A stretch of DNA of 64,000 nt from Steinernema hermaphroditum (taxonomy: Eukaryota > Nematoda > Chromadorea > Rhabditida > Steinernematidae): contig CM059624.1 in assembly GCA_030435675.1 (NCBI GenBank), positions 6,286,769 to 6,350,768 on the forward strand, in the 5' to 3' direction. A model generated the notes under the pieces. The model saw only the letters and a program-made list of their open reading frames with translations. It was not told the DNA's origin and ran no database searches. Each line of letters begins with the position of its first letter. Positions within the stretch are counted from its first letter, which is position 1. Positions 12,209 to 22,869 of this stretch are shown piece by piece. A program made the translations under genes and the position numbers.

Positions 12209-13119
12209 CTACTTGTTCATGGTCAAGTAGAGTGTCGGGTTGACGGCTCCGTTGAGAATCCACATCGAGTTAACGGCCAAGAGGGTCCACCTCGTGGAGG
12301 GCAGGAAGAGGTCGTAGGTGTGCCAGGCGACGAGGCAGAGGAGATTGTAGCCGAAGACGAGCACCGTCTGGAGGAGGACTCCTCGCTCGTGGCCGCAGAA
12401 GCTCCTCGTCGTCTTTCTTCTCTGAAATCGCTCATAAGTCGCTTCAGAACGGAATCGCCCTCACCAAAACAAGGATTTTGGCCAAAATTATCACGTAGGA
12501 AACCCCCGTCAGCACCAGCATGACCAGGATACTGTAAAATTCAGCGTCGGCAACGACCTCGCTCCACTGGGAACTGTCGTATCCCCACGAGAAGTCCTCA
12601 GCGCCGTAGCGGATGCTGCAGGCGGGAGAGAGGTAGATGCCGAGGAAGACCGCCGGCCACACCCAGCATCCGACGATGGATACGGTAGTTGCACGACGGG
12701 AGAAGAGGATAGTCGCCCGCGAGGGGAAACAGACGACGAAGAGACGGTTGAGGGCGAGGAGGAGAGTGAAGGGGATGCCGCCGATCCAGGCGGCGTTCAG
12801 GATGGCACCGCAGAGCTTCTCGAGGACGGGGTGAAGGTCGCTGTCGGCGACAGAGAAGACGCCTCCGAAGGAGTGGAAGAGAACCTGTAGAGATCCCGTG
12901 ATGCCCAACTGGAACATGATACGGTAGGCCGCCGTGTTGAGCTCCTTGGATTGGTAGAGGATCTGCAAGGGTTTGACTTCGATCTGAAACGGTTTTCGGA
13001 GAAGACCTACATACTGAACGGCCACATTCTGGAGAAGGATAACCATGGAAAGTGTGATGTAGAAGGAGCCGACGGCGATGGAAGCAGCATCAAAAGTCAT
13101 CTTTCGATGGATATCTGGA
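12209..13119 (-). CDS. Srt-type nematode chemoreceptor (7TM GPCR), 5' exon not found (copy 1)
   Basis: Exons 13011-about 13119, 12465-12962 and 12209-12421 join in phase to about 270 residues. The first visible exon starts after the acceptor TTCTTCCAG with IHRKMTFDAAS, which suits the region before helix 1 in Srt receptors. AAYRIMFQLGITGSLQ, then ILNAAWIGGIPFTLLLALNR (helix 3), and the final LNGAVNPTLYLTMNK* fit serpentine receptor class T. Seven hydrophobic segments can be placed. These receptors sit in ciliated sensory neurons and are nematode-specific. The N-terminal exon upstream of 13119 is not recognisable, so the gene may be 5'-incomplete or have a short distant exon. Srx or Srsx class is the alternative. 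Confidence 0.72.
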
Positions 13120-13518
13120 AGAATAGAGACTTGCTGTCGGCTGACATAGACATAAGCGATCTTTTAGGGAGCAGGCAACTCGCGTAAATAATTTGTGCTT
13201 AATGAACTCTTAAAATACAAATTTTGAACTTCGGACCTTTTTTATGTAACGGTCCGCTTGGTTTTAAGGATTACGTGACATTTACAAATATCTCGAAAGG
13301 GCTGAAGGGCAAAAGTTAGCAGAAAAGAAGCTACTTGACGTTAAACCGAATAATATGCCAGATATTATGTCGTAGAAGTGGCAGAAGGGAGTAATTATAT
13401 GAAATTTTAAGATGCCAATTACTCTCGTTTAGTCGTTTACACACTAAGATATTTCAAGATTAGATTGACATTGTACTTTTAGTGGCTGACGCATCCAAAC
13501 ATAAAGCATGAGCTGCGA
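13120..13518. other. Intergenic, AT-rich
   Basis: I see no coding exon here apart from the possible missing first exon of the Srt receptor. Copy 2 is at 31911-32309. Confidence 0.3.
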
Positions 13519-14214
13519 CTAAATTCGCTTTAAATGATCATCAACAATCTGAAGATAGAGAACAAAGAAGCGAGTGCCAGAAGAAGCCAGGAACATCTTT
13601 GTTTCTGAACTCTGATCGAATTTAATGACCGTTCTCCTTCTAGAACACGTGTGATTACCCGGAACTCCATATATTTAGAGTACTTGCTTTTGTTGTAATT
13701 AGAAGTAGGGCGTTCTTTGAAGGACGGAACACTTTTGACGTCGACGTTGCGGTCGTCAAACTCGACCAAATCTGAGAAAAAGAGTCTCGAGAAAATAAGA
13801 GACAACATTGTCCACATTCTTAGTCACCGCTGACATCAATTTATCAAACAGAAAACACAGGGTTCAGAGGTGACATCACTGTTTGTCCACGGCAACAAAC
13901 AGATTCCAAAACTTAATCCGTCTTTGAGCCCTTCGAGGACCTTACAGGCTTTCAAGGCGAATCCTCAGCTCGTCGGCGAGCATCTTCGACTTTGCTGTCT
14001 CCACGCGGACCTTCGAAATCATATCCTCGAGACGGGCGTTCGTCGAGAGGTTCTTTTGGGAAGCGTATTTAGAATCGAAGCATTCCGTGCAGACATATCT
14101 CTAGAATCGACTTTTAGAAACGACCATCTTGATCTCGTCACTTACAGAGGGACCCTCCCTTTCGGTGTGAACATGTGTAGGGAGCGGATTCCCACATTCG
14201 TAACAGAAAGGCAT
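13519..14214 (-). CDS. Small CxxC zinc-ribbon-like protein, function unknown (copy 1)
   Basis: Exons 14146-14214, 13946-14100, 13659-13785 and 13519-13548 join in phase to 126 residues. The N-terminus MPFCYECGNPLP and, one exon on, RYVCTECFDSKY give two CxxC pairs about 22 residues apart, the spacing of a single zinc ribbon. A helical charged stretch follows (LEDMISKVRVETAKSKMLAD), then a basic C-terminus ending IVDDHLKRI. No signal peptide or membrane segment is seen, so it is probably intracellular. The acceptor of exon 3 (CTCGAG|A) is atypical; a nearby TTTTTCTCAG would break the frame. I do not recognise the family. Confidence 0.55.
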
Positions 14215-14654
14215 CGCTAATTAGCTGGCTAAATAAGGTGGAAATAAGTGGATATGGACGGAGAACCTATTTTGCATCGCCTCATCAGGTGCGATGCGAC
14301 CTTTCTTTGTGGGGACACTGTATATGACCTCTGAACGGAGGCTTGGCTTGAGCATCTTGTGCTAGAAGCCATCTTTGAGAAAAATATTTTTTTTTCGTTG
14401 GCAAGGAGGCTTCCGAACGTCGTTCTAATTATATTAACGACTGTGTTTACTCTTCTTAACCTTCATCAATGCATGTTCTGAAAGTGTTTTGCTGCTTCAA
14501 CGATGTACTCTGCCGTGTTTGCAGAAACAGTGTTGTTTGTGGGCAAACAGAGACCGTGGAATGCCTTCTTCACAGGGTGAAAAGAAAGTTTTATGACGAT
14601 TTGTAAGACAATTTTACAGAATTTTTCAGAAACTGAGATTTAAAATGACAAATT
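14215..14654. other. Intergenic, nothing supported
   Basis: No gene is seen between the small zinc-ribbon-like gene and the YG-peptide gene. Copy 2 is at 33006-33445. Confidence 0.4.
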
Positions 14655-15007
14655 TCACTGCTGGGGGTTCTGTGGGGTGGGGGGTGCCTGCTGCTGGAGC
14701 CGGGGGGTGTCGGCGAAGTCGGCGCTCCGCTTTCCATAGTAGTAGCCGTAGCTGGGATAGTAGTAGCTGTTGTAGCCCCAGTTGTAGGACGGATAGTAGT
14801 AGTTACCGTAGCCGTACGAATAGGTGGGGTACTGTAACGGCGTCTGTGGGGGAGTTCGAAGAATGACTCACGTAGTAGCTGTAGTACCACTGAGCGTCGG
14901 TGGGGGTGAACGAGAGAGCGAGGAGGGCCGTGATGGCCAGAAATGCGCTGAAAGGAGGAAAATAGAATTCGAAGCAGAGAGCACGCTTACATCTGGGACT
15001 TGTTCAT
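14655..15007 (-). CDS. YG-rich secreted peptide precursor A (copy 1)
   Basis: Exons 14991-15007 (17 bases), 14872-14947 and 14655-14831 give 89 residues. Signal peptide: MNKSQI then AFLAITALLALSFTPTDAQ. The mature part is Tyr-rich (WYYSYY, YGYGNYYYPSYNWGYNSYYY) and ends SYGYYYGKR|SADFADTPRL, followed by a Gln/Pro tail. GKR predicts cleavage and C-terminal amidation. A TATAAAA lies about 50 bases upstream (minus strand, near 15050). The gene at 41791-42143 is nearly identical, and the broken copy at 16070-16720 is inverted relative to this one. Confidence 0.75.
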
Positions 15008-15285
15008 GGTGGGCGAGCTGCAGGACTGAAGGGGCCCGGGAGTCCGGAGTTTTATAGGTTCCGGCAGTGGCACTCTGACCCCGCCTTGTGGAGTTTGGGG
15101 CCGATAGCAAACATGCTGAGTCAGCAGATGCCGACTTCCGAAGTGCCGGGTGGTCCTCTAATCGAACGGGACCACGCCCTGCCGAGTTCCTCATTCAGGG
15201 GACAATCTCAAACGCTAATCTCTTTCTCGGCCCAAGAGCAATAAAAGCAGTTAATAAAGAAATTAAACAAAACTCGTTTATTCGC

Positions 15286-15706
15286 TCAGACGTCCCGTTT
15301 GTTGTACATTCCCTCCTGGTCGGCCAGGTGAGTGACATTTGTCAACAACGCCATCTCTGGGCGGTAGGCATCTCTCCAGAAATACGTCTTCGCCATCGTC
15401 TCGTTGTAGCGCGTAGCCTCGGCCGAGACATTGGCGCCGCTGATCTCGTACATCGGCAACATCTTCTTCTGCTCTTTGCTGCGGACCATCACGCGTCGCC
15501 ACATGCGTGCGCACTCGGTGTACAGAAGAACGACGAGCACGAGCAGCCAGAACACGGCAGATGCCCAGCATATCTGAAGCGATCTTTCAGAGAAAGTGTG
15601 GAGCTGAACTCACTGCGGAGAAAAATCTGATATCGATCTCGAGAAAGACGAAGTACTGCTCGAAGGCAGTGGACACGGCGCTGATTTCTTCTCGTCCGTC
15701 CTCCAT
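15286..15706 (-). CDS. Small single-pass membrane protein, unknown (copy 1)
   Basis: Exons 15614-15706 and 15286-15573 give 126 residues. The cytoplasmic-like start MEDGREEISAVSTAFEQYF is followed by one membrane segment (ASAVFWLLVLVVLLY, residues about 36-50), then a basic patch (RMWRRVMVRSKEQKK) and a charged C-terminal domain with two N-glycosylation-type sites (NVSA, NETM). There is no cleavable signal peptide. An in-frame alternative without the intron is blocked by a stop. I do not recognise the family. Confidence 0.55.
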
Positions 15707-16069
15707 TGCAACCGACCACTCGCCTCGAAAACAGAAGGGAAATGAGTGCTGACGTCAGCACTGTGCAGAAGGGCATCAGACACAATAGGGCATGCCTCGT
15801 CAAAGCGCTAAGTGTCCGCAAAGGGTACACTGTTAAGGGTTAACGATAAATGACGATATGTGATCTGGCTATAAAAAAATGTTGCATGTTTCAAATAGGT
15901 TCGTTTCTTACAAAATCAGGAAACACAGGATACCATTATATGTGATGAGTGTGTGGTTTTCGTGAGTTTTCATGCAGACTCCTTCGCCACTGGTCTTGAG
16001 AGCGCGTTGCAGGAAGAGAGCAAACAGGGGGAGTCTTGCATTCCGAAGAGTTCAGTTTTTGTTCCGAGA
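15707..16069. other. Intergenic, nothing supported
   Basis: No coding or repeat signal stands out. Copy 2 is at 34498-34860. Confidence 0.35.
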
Positions 16070-16720
16070 AGGATCCACCCGGCACTTCGGAAGTCGGCAT
16101 CTGCTGACGCAGCATGTTTGCTCTCGGCTCCAAACTTCACAAGGCGGGGTCAGAGTGTCACTTCGAATTCTATTTTCCTCCTTTCAGCGCATTTCTGGCC
16201 ATCACGGCCCTCCTCGCTCTCTCGTTCACCCCCACCGACGCTCAGTGGTACTACAGCTACTACGTGAGTCATTCTTCGAACTCCCCCACAGACGTCGTTA
16301 CAGTACCCCACCTATTCGTAGGTTTCAGGAAAAAATAGCACGGGGAAAAGAATAGCACACGGGAAAAAATAGCACACCGGATTCAAAAAGGGCTCTACAT
16401 TGGGCAGTCTGACTGAAAGAGCATTCTCGCAATTTCAAACATCATTCTCAGACAGCGAGCCTTGTGTCTATACGTTGGATAGCTCGATAACAGGTTGAAT
16501 TTTTTGAATCAGGTGTGCTATTTTTTCTCGTGTGCTATTTTTTCCCAGTGCTATTTTTCCCGTGTGCTATTTTTTACCCTGTGAAATCTGTCACTCGGGA
16601 GTGCCAATTCTGTAAACGTCTTTTTTGTTAATAAAACAACATTTAACAAAGAACATCCGAGAAGGTCAACAGATCAGAGGGGTGAAAAGAGAAGAACTTC
16701 TGTTCTTGTCTGCTTGTTCA
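16070..16720 (+). pseudogene. Broken YG-peptide gene copy (copy 1)
   Basis: It aligns with the gene at 41791-42143 and its flanks, but with two lesions. About 100 bases holding the TATA box and the 17-base first exon are missing: the match jumps at CAGAGTGTCAC to the end of intron 1. Exon 2 and intron 2 are intact, but exon 3 stops after about 18 bases and its body is replaced by a 249-base foldback element. The 3' UTR match resumes at 16581 and continues to 16720, exactly where the eIF3a stop codon lies. It cannot encode the peptide. Copy 2 is at 34861-35510. Confidence 0.85.
16330..16578. mobile_element. Foldback/MITE-like element (copy 1)
   Basis: The left arm, about 60 bases, carries repeats of AAAAAATAGCACACGGG and ends in ACCGGATTCAAAAA. 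The right arm, about 80 bases at 16498-16578, is its inverted complement (TTTTTGAATC, then GTGTGCTATTTTTT repeats). The loop is about 110 bases. There is no ORF. It sits inside exon 3 of the broken YG-peptide gene. A target duplication is not obvious. Copy 2 is at 35121-35368. Confidence 0.7.
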
Positions 16721-19700
16721 CGATCGTGATACCACTCGCCAATCACTGTCCTGATCGGCTTTCGTCTTCTGATCCTTAAATGACAGAGGGATGATATGAC
16801 TTGTATTCTAAATGATCACTTACAGGCTCACGAGCGCGATCCGAAACGGCAGAAGTTACACGAGCAGCAGGACGACGCGGTTGCGCTGCCGGAGCACTTC
16901 GCCAGTCGCCGTCCTGGTCAGCTTTCGTCTTCTGATCCTTGAAATGATAGCGGTATTATTTCAGCATTCTAAGTGATCACTTACGGGCTCTCGAGCGCGA
17001 TCCGACACGGCAGAAGTTACACGAGCAGCAGGGCGACGAGGTTGAGATGACCGAGGTGCACTAACACGTCGCCAGTCACCGTCCTGGTCGGCTTTCGTTT
17101 CCTGATCCTTGAAATGATAGTGATATGACTTTAGTTGCATTGCAAATAATCACTTACGGCCTCTCGAGCGCGATCCGAAACGGTAGAAGTTACATGGGCA
17201 GCAGGGCGACGAGGTTGAGATGACCGAGGTGCAATAACACGTCGCCAGTCACCGTCCTGGTCGGCTTTCGTCTCCTGATCCTTGAATCGATAGTGGTACG
17301 CCTTTATTTGCATTGCGCATGATTACTTACGGGTTCTCGAATGCGATCCGGAACAGCAGAAGTTACACGAGCAGCAGGCCGAGGTGCAATAACACGTCGC
17401 CAGTCACCGTCCTGGTCGGCTTTCGTCTCCTGATCCTTGAAATGATAGTGATATGACTTTAGTTGCATTGCAAATAATCACTTACGGCCTCTCGAGCGCG
17501 ATCCGAAACGGTAGAAGTTACATGGGCAGCAGGGCGACGAGGTTGAGATGACCGAGGTGCAATAACACGTCGCCAGTCACCGTCTTGATCGGCTTTCGTC
17601 TCCTGAACCTTGGAATGATAGTGGTATGAGTTCACCTGCATTGTACATGATTACTTACGGGTTCTCGAATGCGATCTGGAACGGCAGCAGTTGCATGAGC
17701 AACGGGCCGAGGTGCCATAGCACGTCGCCAGTCACCGTCTTGATCGGCTTTCGTCTCCTGAATCTTGAAATGATAGTGTTATGAGTTCACTTGCATTGCA
17801 AATGATTACTTACGGGTTCTCGAATGCGATCTGGAACAGCAGAAGTTGCATGAGCAGCAGGGCGACGCGGTTCAGCGGGCCGAGCTGACATAGTACTTCG
17901 CCAGTCGCCGTCCTGATCGGCTTTTGTCTCCTGATCCTTGAAATGACAGTGATATGATCTTATGTGCATTTGGTGTGTATACTTACCGGCTCTCGAGGGC
18001 GATCCGAACGGCCATGCATTTGTTCTCGCCTGGCACGGTTCTGCTCCTCTTGCAGCTTTTGTTGCTGCAAGAGAGTCTCCTTTTCCCATTCCTCTCTACG
18101 CTTCTTCTTCCGCTCCTCGTGACGTTTGACCAAAATCTCTCTGCGCTTATCATCGACATACTCGCGCCACTTCTGCATCTTTTCAGCAAACGCGTCAGCC
18201 TGTTGTTGTTTCATGTTTTCAACGAACGTGACGATATCTTTACGAGCAAGTTGCAAAATTTCGTAATTTTTAACCTGATCGTGATAGTGGTCGCTAAAAT
18301 GAGAGAAAGCGACTCGATCGTATCGACTGCCGAGTAACATACATTTCGCCTTTGACGCGTCGTTCCTCGTAAGCTTCAAAAATAACAGGAAGTTTTTCTG
18401 CTGTTTCTTCTGACATCGCCTTGCGGATCTTCATTTCTTCGAGGTGATACGCACGAATCTGATGATCGAACTTTTTCTCCTGTTGACAAAGTTTAGCTTG
18501 CAGCTCCTCACGCTCAAATTCAAGGCGTCGTCGCTGTAAATACCACTTAAACTTCAACGCCTCAAATCTATATTAAGTACCTGCTCGTGCAAAACTGCCT
18601 CTGGATCCATGTCTTTCAGCAAATCTTCACCTTTAGCTTTCACAATCGCTTGATACATCGGGTTCTGTTGCATCTTTTTGATCTTTTCCTGGCGAATCTT
18701 TTCCTCCAGTTCTCGCTGTATAATGTTCATAGACAGATAATTAACAACTTAACTATGTACAAACCTGTTCAGCCAAACGTCTTTGTTTTTCGGTAGCAAT
18801 TGCTTCAGCCTCAAGGCGTTGCAATTCTTCCTTACGGCGTCGCTCTTCACGTTGAGCTGCTTCCTGTTGCAGTTTCAGTGCCTTCTCAGTTCGTTGAGCT
18901 TCAGTTGTCTCTTTATAAGTTTCAATCTTACGACGACGTGATAAAATACGTTCGTAGTCCTTATCCTTGTGCATGACATACACATTGGCATGACGCTTGA
19001 GCTTTTCTTCAGCCTCGTGTAGCAGGTTTTCCTTATCCAAAATGTTCGCCGTATCGCGCAACAGCACAAACAGACTTTCTAAGTGACAACGAATGGGTTC
19101 AATGGCTTGTGCGCCATCAATGATCGAGTTAATGGCACCAATGCCACAATAAGTACTTTGTGGAGATGAAAATCTCACACATGAGTCCCGGTGATCAATA
19201 TGGACTTTCACAAAGTGGTGTTTGGCAACGTCGACCAAAAACCGTTCCAGTTCAAGTGGAGTGAAAAACGGAATGATTTTTTGAACACGCTCAATAGACA
19301 CCGAATCGTAAACACTTGAGAGCTGAAACCATGCATGACTAAGTCAGTAGTACACAAAACAGAGCAAACAGACCTGTTTCAAAATTTTAGTTGCGATAAC
19401 GTGTCTTAAGGCCTCAAGGTATTGCGCATGTTCGGCACATTCAGCTTCGGTCAGTTTTTCCAACTGATCGCCAACCACCTTGGCCATACGGAGAGGTGCA
19501 AATTCACGCTCGAAATAGCCGTGCAGCATACGAGCAGGTGCTGAAGCGATGTCAGGGATTCCCAATCGGACGACTTCTTTCAGGATGGTAGCGCGAGTTG
19601 GAGCAACAGGCAAGTGAAGGAGGTTGGATAAAACCCTTAAATACGTAAAGCAAATAACAAGAAGTCTTATAGAGACAACAAAATACCTAACATTTGCAAT

Positions 19701-20884
19701 GTGCTGCTCTTCCATATCTAGCTGATTTGCTAAATCAGATGGTGCATCTGAACCTTCCGGTATGCTGAGGGCAGCAAGAAGGACACGAGTGGCTTGAGCT
19801 TCAGCTTCGTCTCCGCCAAATGATTTTTTCATGTCTTTGTAAATAATGAACTTCTGCAAAAGAGCAGCCGCATGGAATAAACTGTTCCCACCCTTCGAGA
19901 AAATCAGAGCAAGCTAAATAAGAAAAAACTAATAAATGGGAACAATGACACTGTGAACACCTTGTCGTAGTAATTCGCATAGCTGGTCGGCTTCACCATG
20001 CGCTTATCAATCTCCTTGCTCAGTTGCATCATGCCGTGCAAATCTTCCGCACTACGATAAGCTTCTTGCCATACCTGCATTTGTACGGCAGTATCTAGCT
20101 GGAATAACCTGGTCTCTTGCATAAGAGACAAAGACTCCGTACTGGTAAGCTTCACGCTACAAGAAAGACCTATTTGTTATATCCTAGACAACACCAGACT
20201 TACACATGCCCAAGATGCTGACTTTTCTGTATCTGGTTCAAGTGAAGGCGGAGTATATCACACAACTTTCGAAACTCAGCACGACGCTTGTAACGAATGC
20301 AGAACTTAAACGACTGCCGAACAATGCTGTGATAGAGACATTCCACCATCGCATTATTGCGCAACAAGTTTAGACAGTTTCTGTATGAATCCCAGAGAAA
20401 TCGAAGCCAGGGACTCAAAACAGCACGATCCATACGGTCTTGAGTCGTGGCACCAGAAACTACAGAAAGCAAGAGGTTCTCGGGAGCATCAGCTTGATCC
20501 AGGTCATCGATTTCCTCCACTTTCTCAATAGAAGCTTGCTGTGCATCTTCAATCTTCTTTTCAGCAAGGTCCAGGAAGTGAGTCAAGACAGTTTGTAGAG
20601 ACTCGACAGCGCCTTGTTGTGTCAATGATTTGTATTGGAACAATGCGTCCTTGGCAAAAGCCGAATTACGCAGGTTGACACAAAGCTCAAGGTGTTTCAT
20701 CATGATTTCTTCATGTGTGACTGTCCAGACTTTGTGACGACGATCCTAAAATGCTTATATGAATGGTGGCGCACAAGCTCGCTTTAACCTTGATCATATC
20801 GTGCAGGGACTCAAGAGCATCGCGCTCTTTTCCAACGGCCAGGAAATCATTTGCACGGTGCAAAGCAGTCTCCGGCTTCCGAAG
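16718..20884 (-). pseudogene. eIF3a copy 1, lacking start codon and promoter
   Basis: All exons downstream of exon 1 match the complete gene at 35508-39692: exons at 20204-20745, 19961-20156, 19687-19913, 19374-19635, 18765-19322, 18581-18715, 18343-18533, 17987-18293, then the tail exons down to 16718. Exon 1 keeps only 20789-20884. The first six codons, the ATG and everything upstream are replaced by PHF14 sequence. In the eIF3a frame a TGA lies just upstream of the join and no ATG occurs before the Met at codon 36. It would be transcribed only as the tail of the PHF14 fusion. Confidence 0.88.
16824..17936 (-). repeat. Amplified tail exons of eIF3a (copy 1): eight tandem exon-intron units
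   Basis: Eight exons of 105, 114 or 123 bases lie at 16824-16937, 16985-17107, 17158-17280, 17331-17435, 17486-17608, 17659-17763, 17814-17936 on a 155-173 base period with 47-50 base introns, seven of them listed here, plus the related start of the terminal exon at 16718-16774. Introns are as similar as exons, so whole exon-intron units were duplicated. Each exon is a multiple of three and phase 0, so unit number can change without frame damage. Each encodes a variant of [14 protein letters not shown], then Arg/Pro-rich sequence and SDRAREP. Copy 2 is at 35614-36726. The count is therefore seven full units plus the terminal partial one. Confidence 0.88.
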
Positions 20885-22869
20885 CTTTTCATCTTGCTGT
20901 CAGCATTTTCCAGCTTTTCTCTGGTTTCATTGCTTTCCTCTTGAATCTGAAGAAGAATAATGAACGACCATGAGTCGGACGCACAAAACGGTCACCTTCT
21001 CAATCCGTTCGTGTATCAGAATTTGTTTAGCTTTAAGCTCCTCCTTCTTTCGCTCGCTATTTGCCAAATCGGCCATGAGCCTGGGGATGAGCTTCTCCTG
21101 ACGATAGTCAAAATACTTAACAAACTCGGTTGAAAAACCAGGAGGCAGGCAGTTAAGTTTGTCAACTCGGTGCACTTTGTTAAAGCTCTTCTTGAATTCC
21201 TCGGCACCGCCATCGGGACCATCTAGTTTCTCAAGCATCTCCATCACGAACTCTGGATGCTGATGCAACAACCGTGGCCCAGGAACGTCGTGGTTGTATG
21301 TGATGTTCAACGAGTTCCAGAGCTTCATGTGCAGCCGCTTCTGATGTTCCTTCTTTCTCAGTTCTCTGGGAGTCAGGATTTTTCTACGATAATTGACCAT
21401 CCGACGTTCCTCTTCTGCTTGCATACGCAAGTAGGCTCGGCGCTGTGCTTTCACTTCTTCAGTGGAAGAGTGCTTTTTGCAAGCGACGATGCGCGGGTCA
21501 AGCGTGTGCGAGCTACTTGCTTCGCCAGCGGTGTCACTATGATCAAATAGTAGACCATGCCTAAATCTCAGTGAATGAGTATGAATCAAAAGCGGAATAA
21601 ACAACTTTTGCGCACATGAAATGTGGAAGAATGTTTTGCAGAGTGCGGCATCGCACTGCGTAGTAATACCCGTGCGGGATTCAATTTTTTCCTCACAAAT
21701 ATTACACGCCTTCTTTCCAAACTCCTTGGAATCGACAGCGCGCCATGAAACAGCCGTCATGTGATGATCATCCAGGAACGTCACGCCCGCAATCCATAGG
21801 GCACAGTTCAAATGAACCCAGTCGCCGCCTTCTGAAGAACGAACCGTTTTAACATCATGTGGTGAAACGAGTGCGCTTACCAGCACGCTTAAAAGCGCCA
21901 AAACGGTTTGGACACAGCGCACAGTATGGTGGCTCCAATAACCCGTACAAGCACGGCTCGCAAAACCAAGGTTCAGTGCTGCTTGACGAACCCTGCGAAG
22001 CACTATCATCATGGAAATCCATGGGGCCATAGCACGACTCGTGGACGGCAATTCCACATTTATCGCACTGTATCACTTCTTCCTTCTTTTTGCTGAACTT
22101 CAGGTTCAAACAAAGAGTACACGTCGTGTTTCGCTCAGGCTGAAACAAAGGCATGTGAACAAGCTCCAGGTAAGATCAAACTGACTGGCTTTCGAGTCAG
22201 CCCTTGCACGGACTGTTCTCGACTCAACACGGGAGCCGAGTTGGAGTGCCCAGCAGGCGACGAAGCAGCTGTGTTGAAGGCATGAAGGGTGGGCATTCCG
22301 TTCTCCTGAAGGGACTCCGTCTGCTCATGCTCAGCTTCATCATCATCTTCAGCTTCATCGTCGCTGTCGGAATCGTCGTCCTCCGAACCGCCCGAGCCCG
22401 ACCCACTTCCTGAATCGTCCTCTCCTCCGACAACTGAAGCATCACTGCCTTCCTCGTCGTCTTCTTCTCCAACATCTGCAGCGTTTCCATCGAATTCGTC
22501 CTCATCTTCGTCGTCAAAGTCAGGAAGGTCCGATTCCAAGAAGTTCACATTTGGCTTTATTTGACGCTTGCCAGGACCTCTGACTAAACAACATAGAAGT
22601 TAGCATATGTGTTGCTAGTTCGAGTTATTCAATTCCACTTTGGTCACCCCTACTCCAAAAGAACACAAGACTGTCCGTCTTTTCTCATGAGTTCAAAAAC
22701 TCTCGAGTATAAAACCGAACAGCTGAGAAGTGCCTGTCGGGGTGAGAGCCTCACAGAATTTGCGCGCGCGCCTAAAACCGCTACTTGGAAAGCACAGACC
22801 CTCAAAGTGCACATAATAAAGGGACCTACCGAGATACTTGAACCTCGCATTGTCTTCCTCTTCGGCCAT
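20794..22869 (-). CDS. Chimeric PHF14::eIF3a gene at the duplication junction
   Basis: Exons 22830-22869, 22186-22583, 21881-22139, 21606-21831 and 20996-21560 repeat PHF14 exons 1-5. The last exon (20794-20946) starts as PHF14 exon 6 but after KMKS crosses the junction at 20882 into eIF3a exon 1 in a different frame. It adds 29 foreign residues ([12 protein letters not shown]...) before a TGA at 20794-20796. The predicted protein has 546 residues: the N-terminal PHD module is kept and the C-terminal PHD finger is lost. The eIF3a donor follows the stop by 5 bases, so the transcript could splice on into eIF3a exons. Such an mRNA carries a stop far upstream of many junctions and may be degraded. 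Confidence 0.8.

Larger units (their letters stand above)
2091..20881. repeat. Tandem direct duplication, copy 1 (18.79 kb)
   Basis: Every feature from 2091 onward recurs 18,791 bases downstream (18,790 after about base 16,345). The unit starts inside PHF14 exon 6, at AAGCTTTTCATC, and ends inside eIF3a exon 1, at GGCTTCCGAAG. The sequences before 2091 and after 39674 are unrelated to each other, so the boundaries are sharp. AAG is shared at the left end, the junction and the right end. The only difference I noticed between copies is one base in an A/G run (about 16,341 versus 35,132). Confidence 0.97.
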
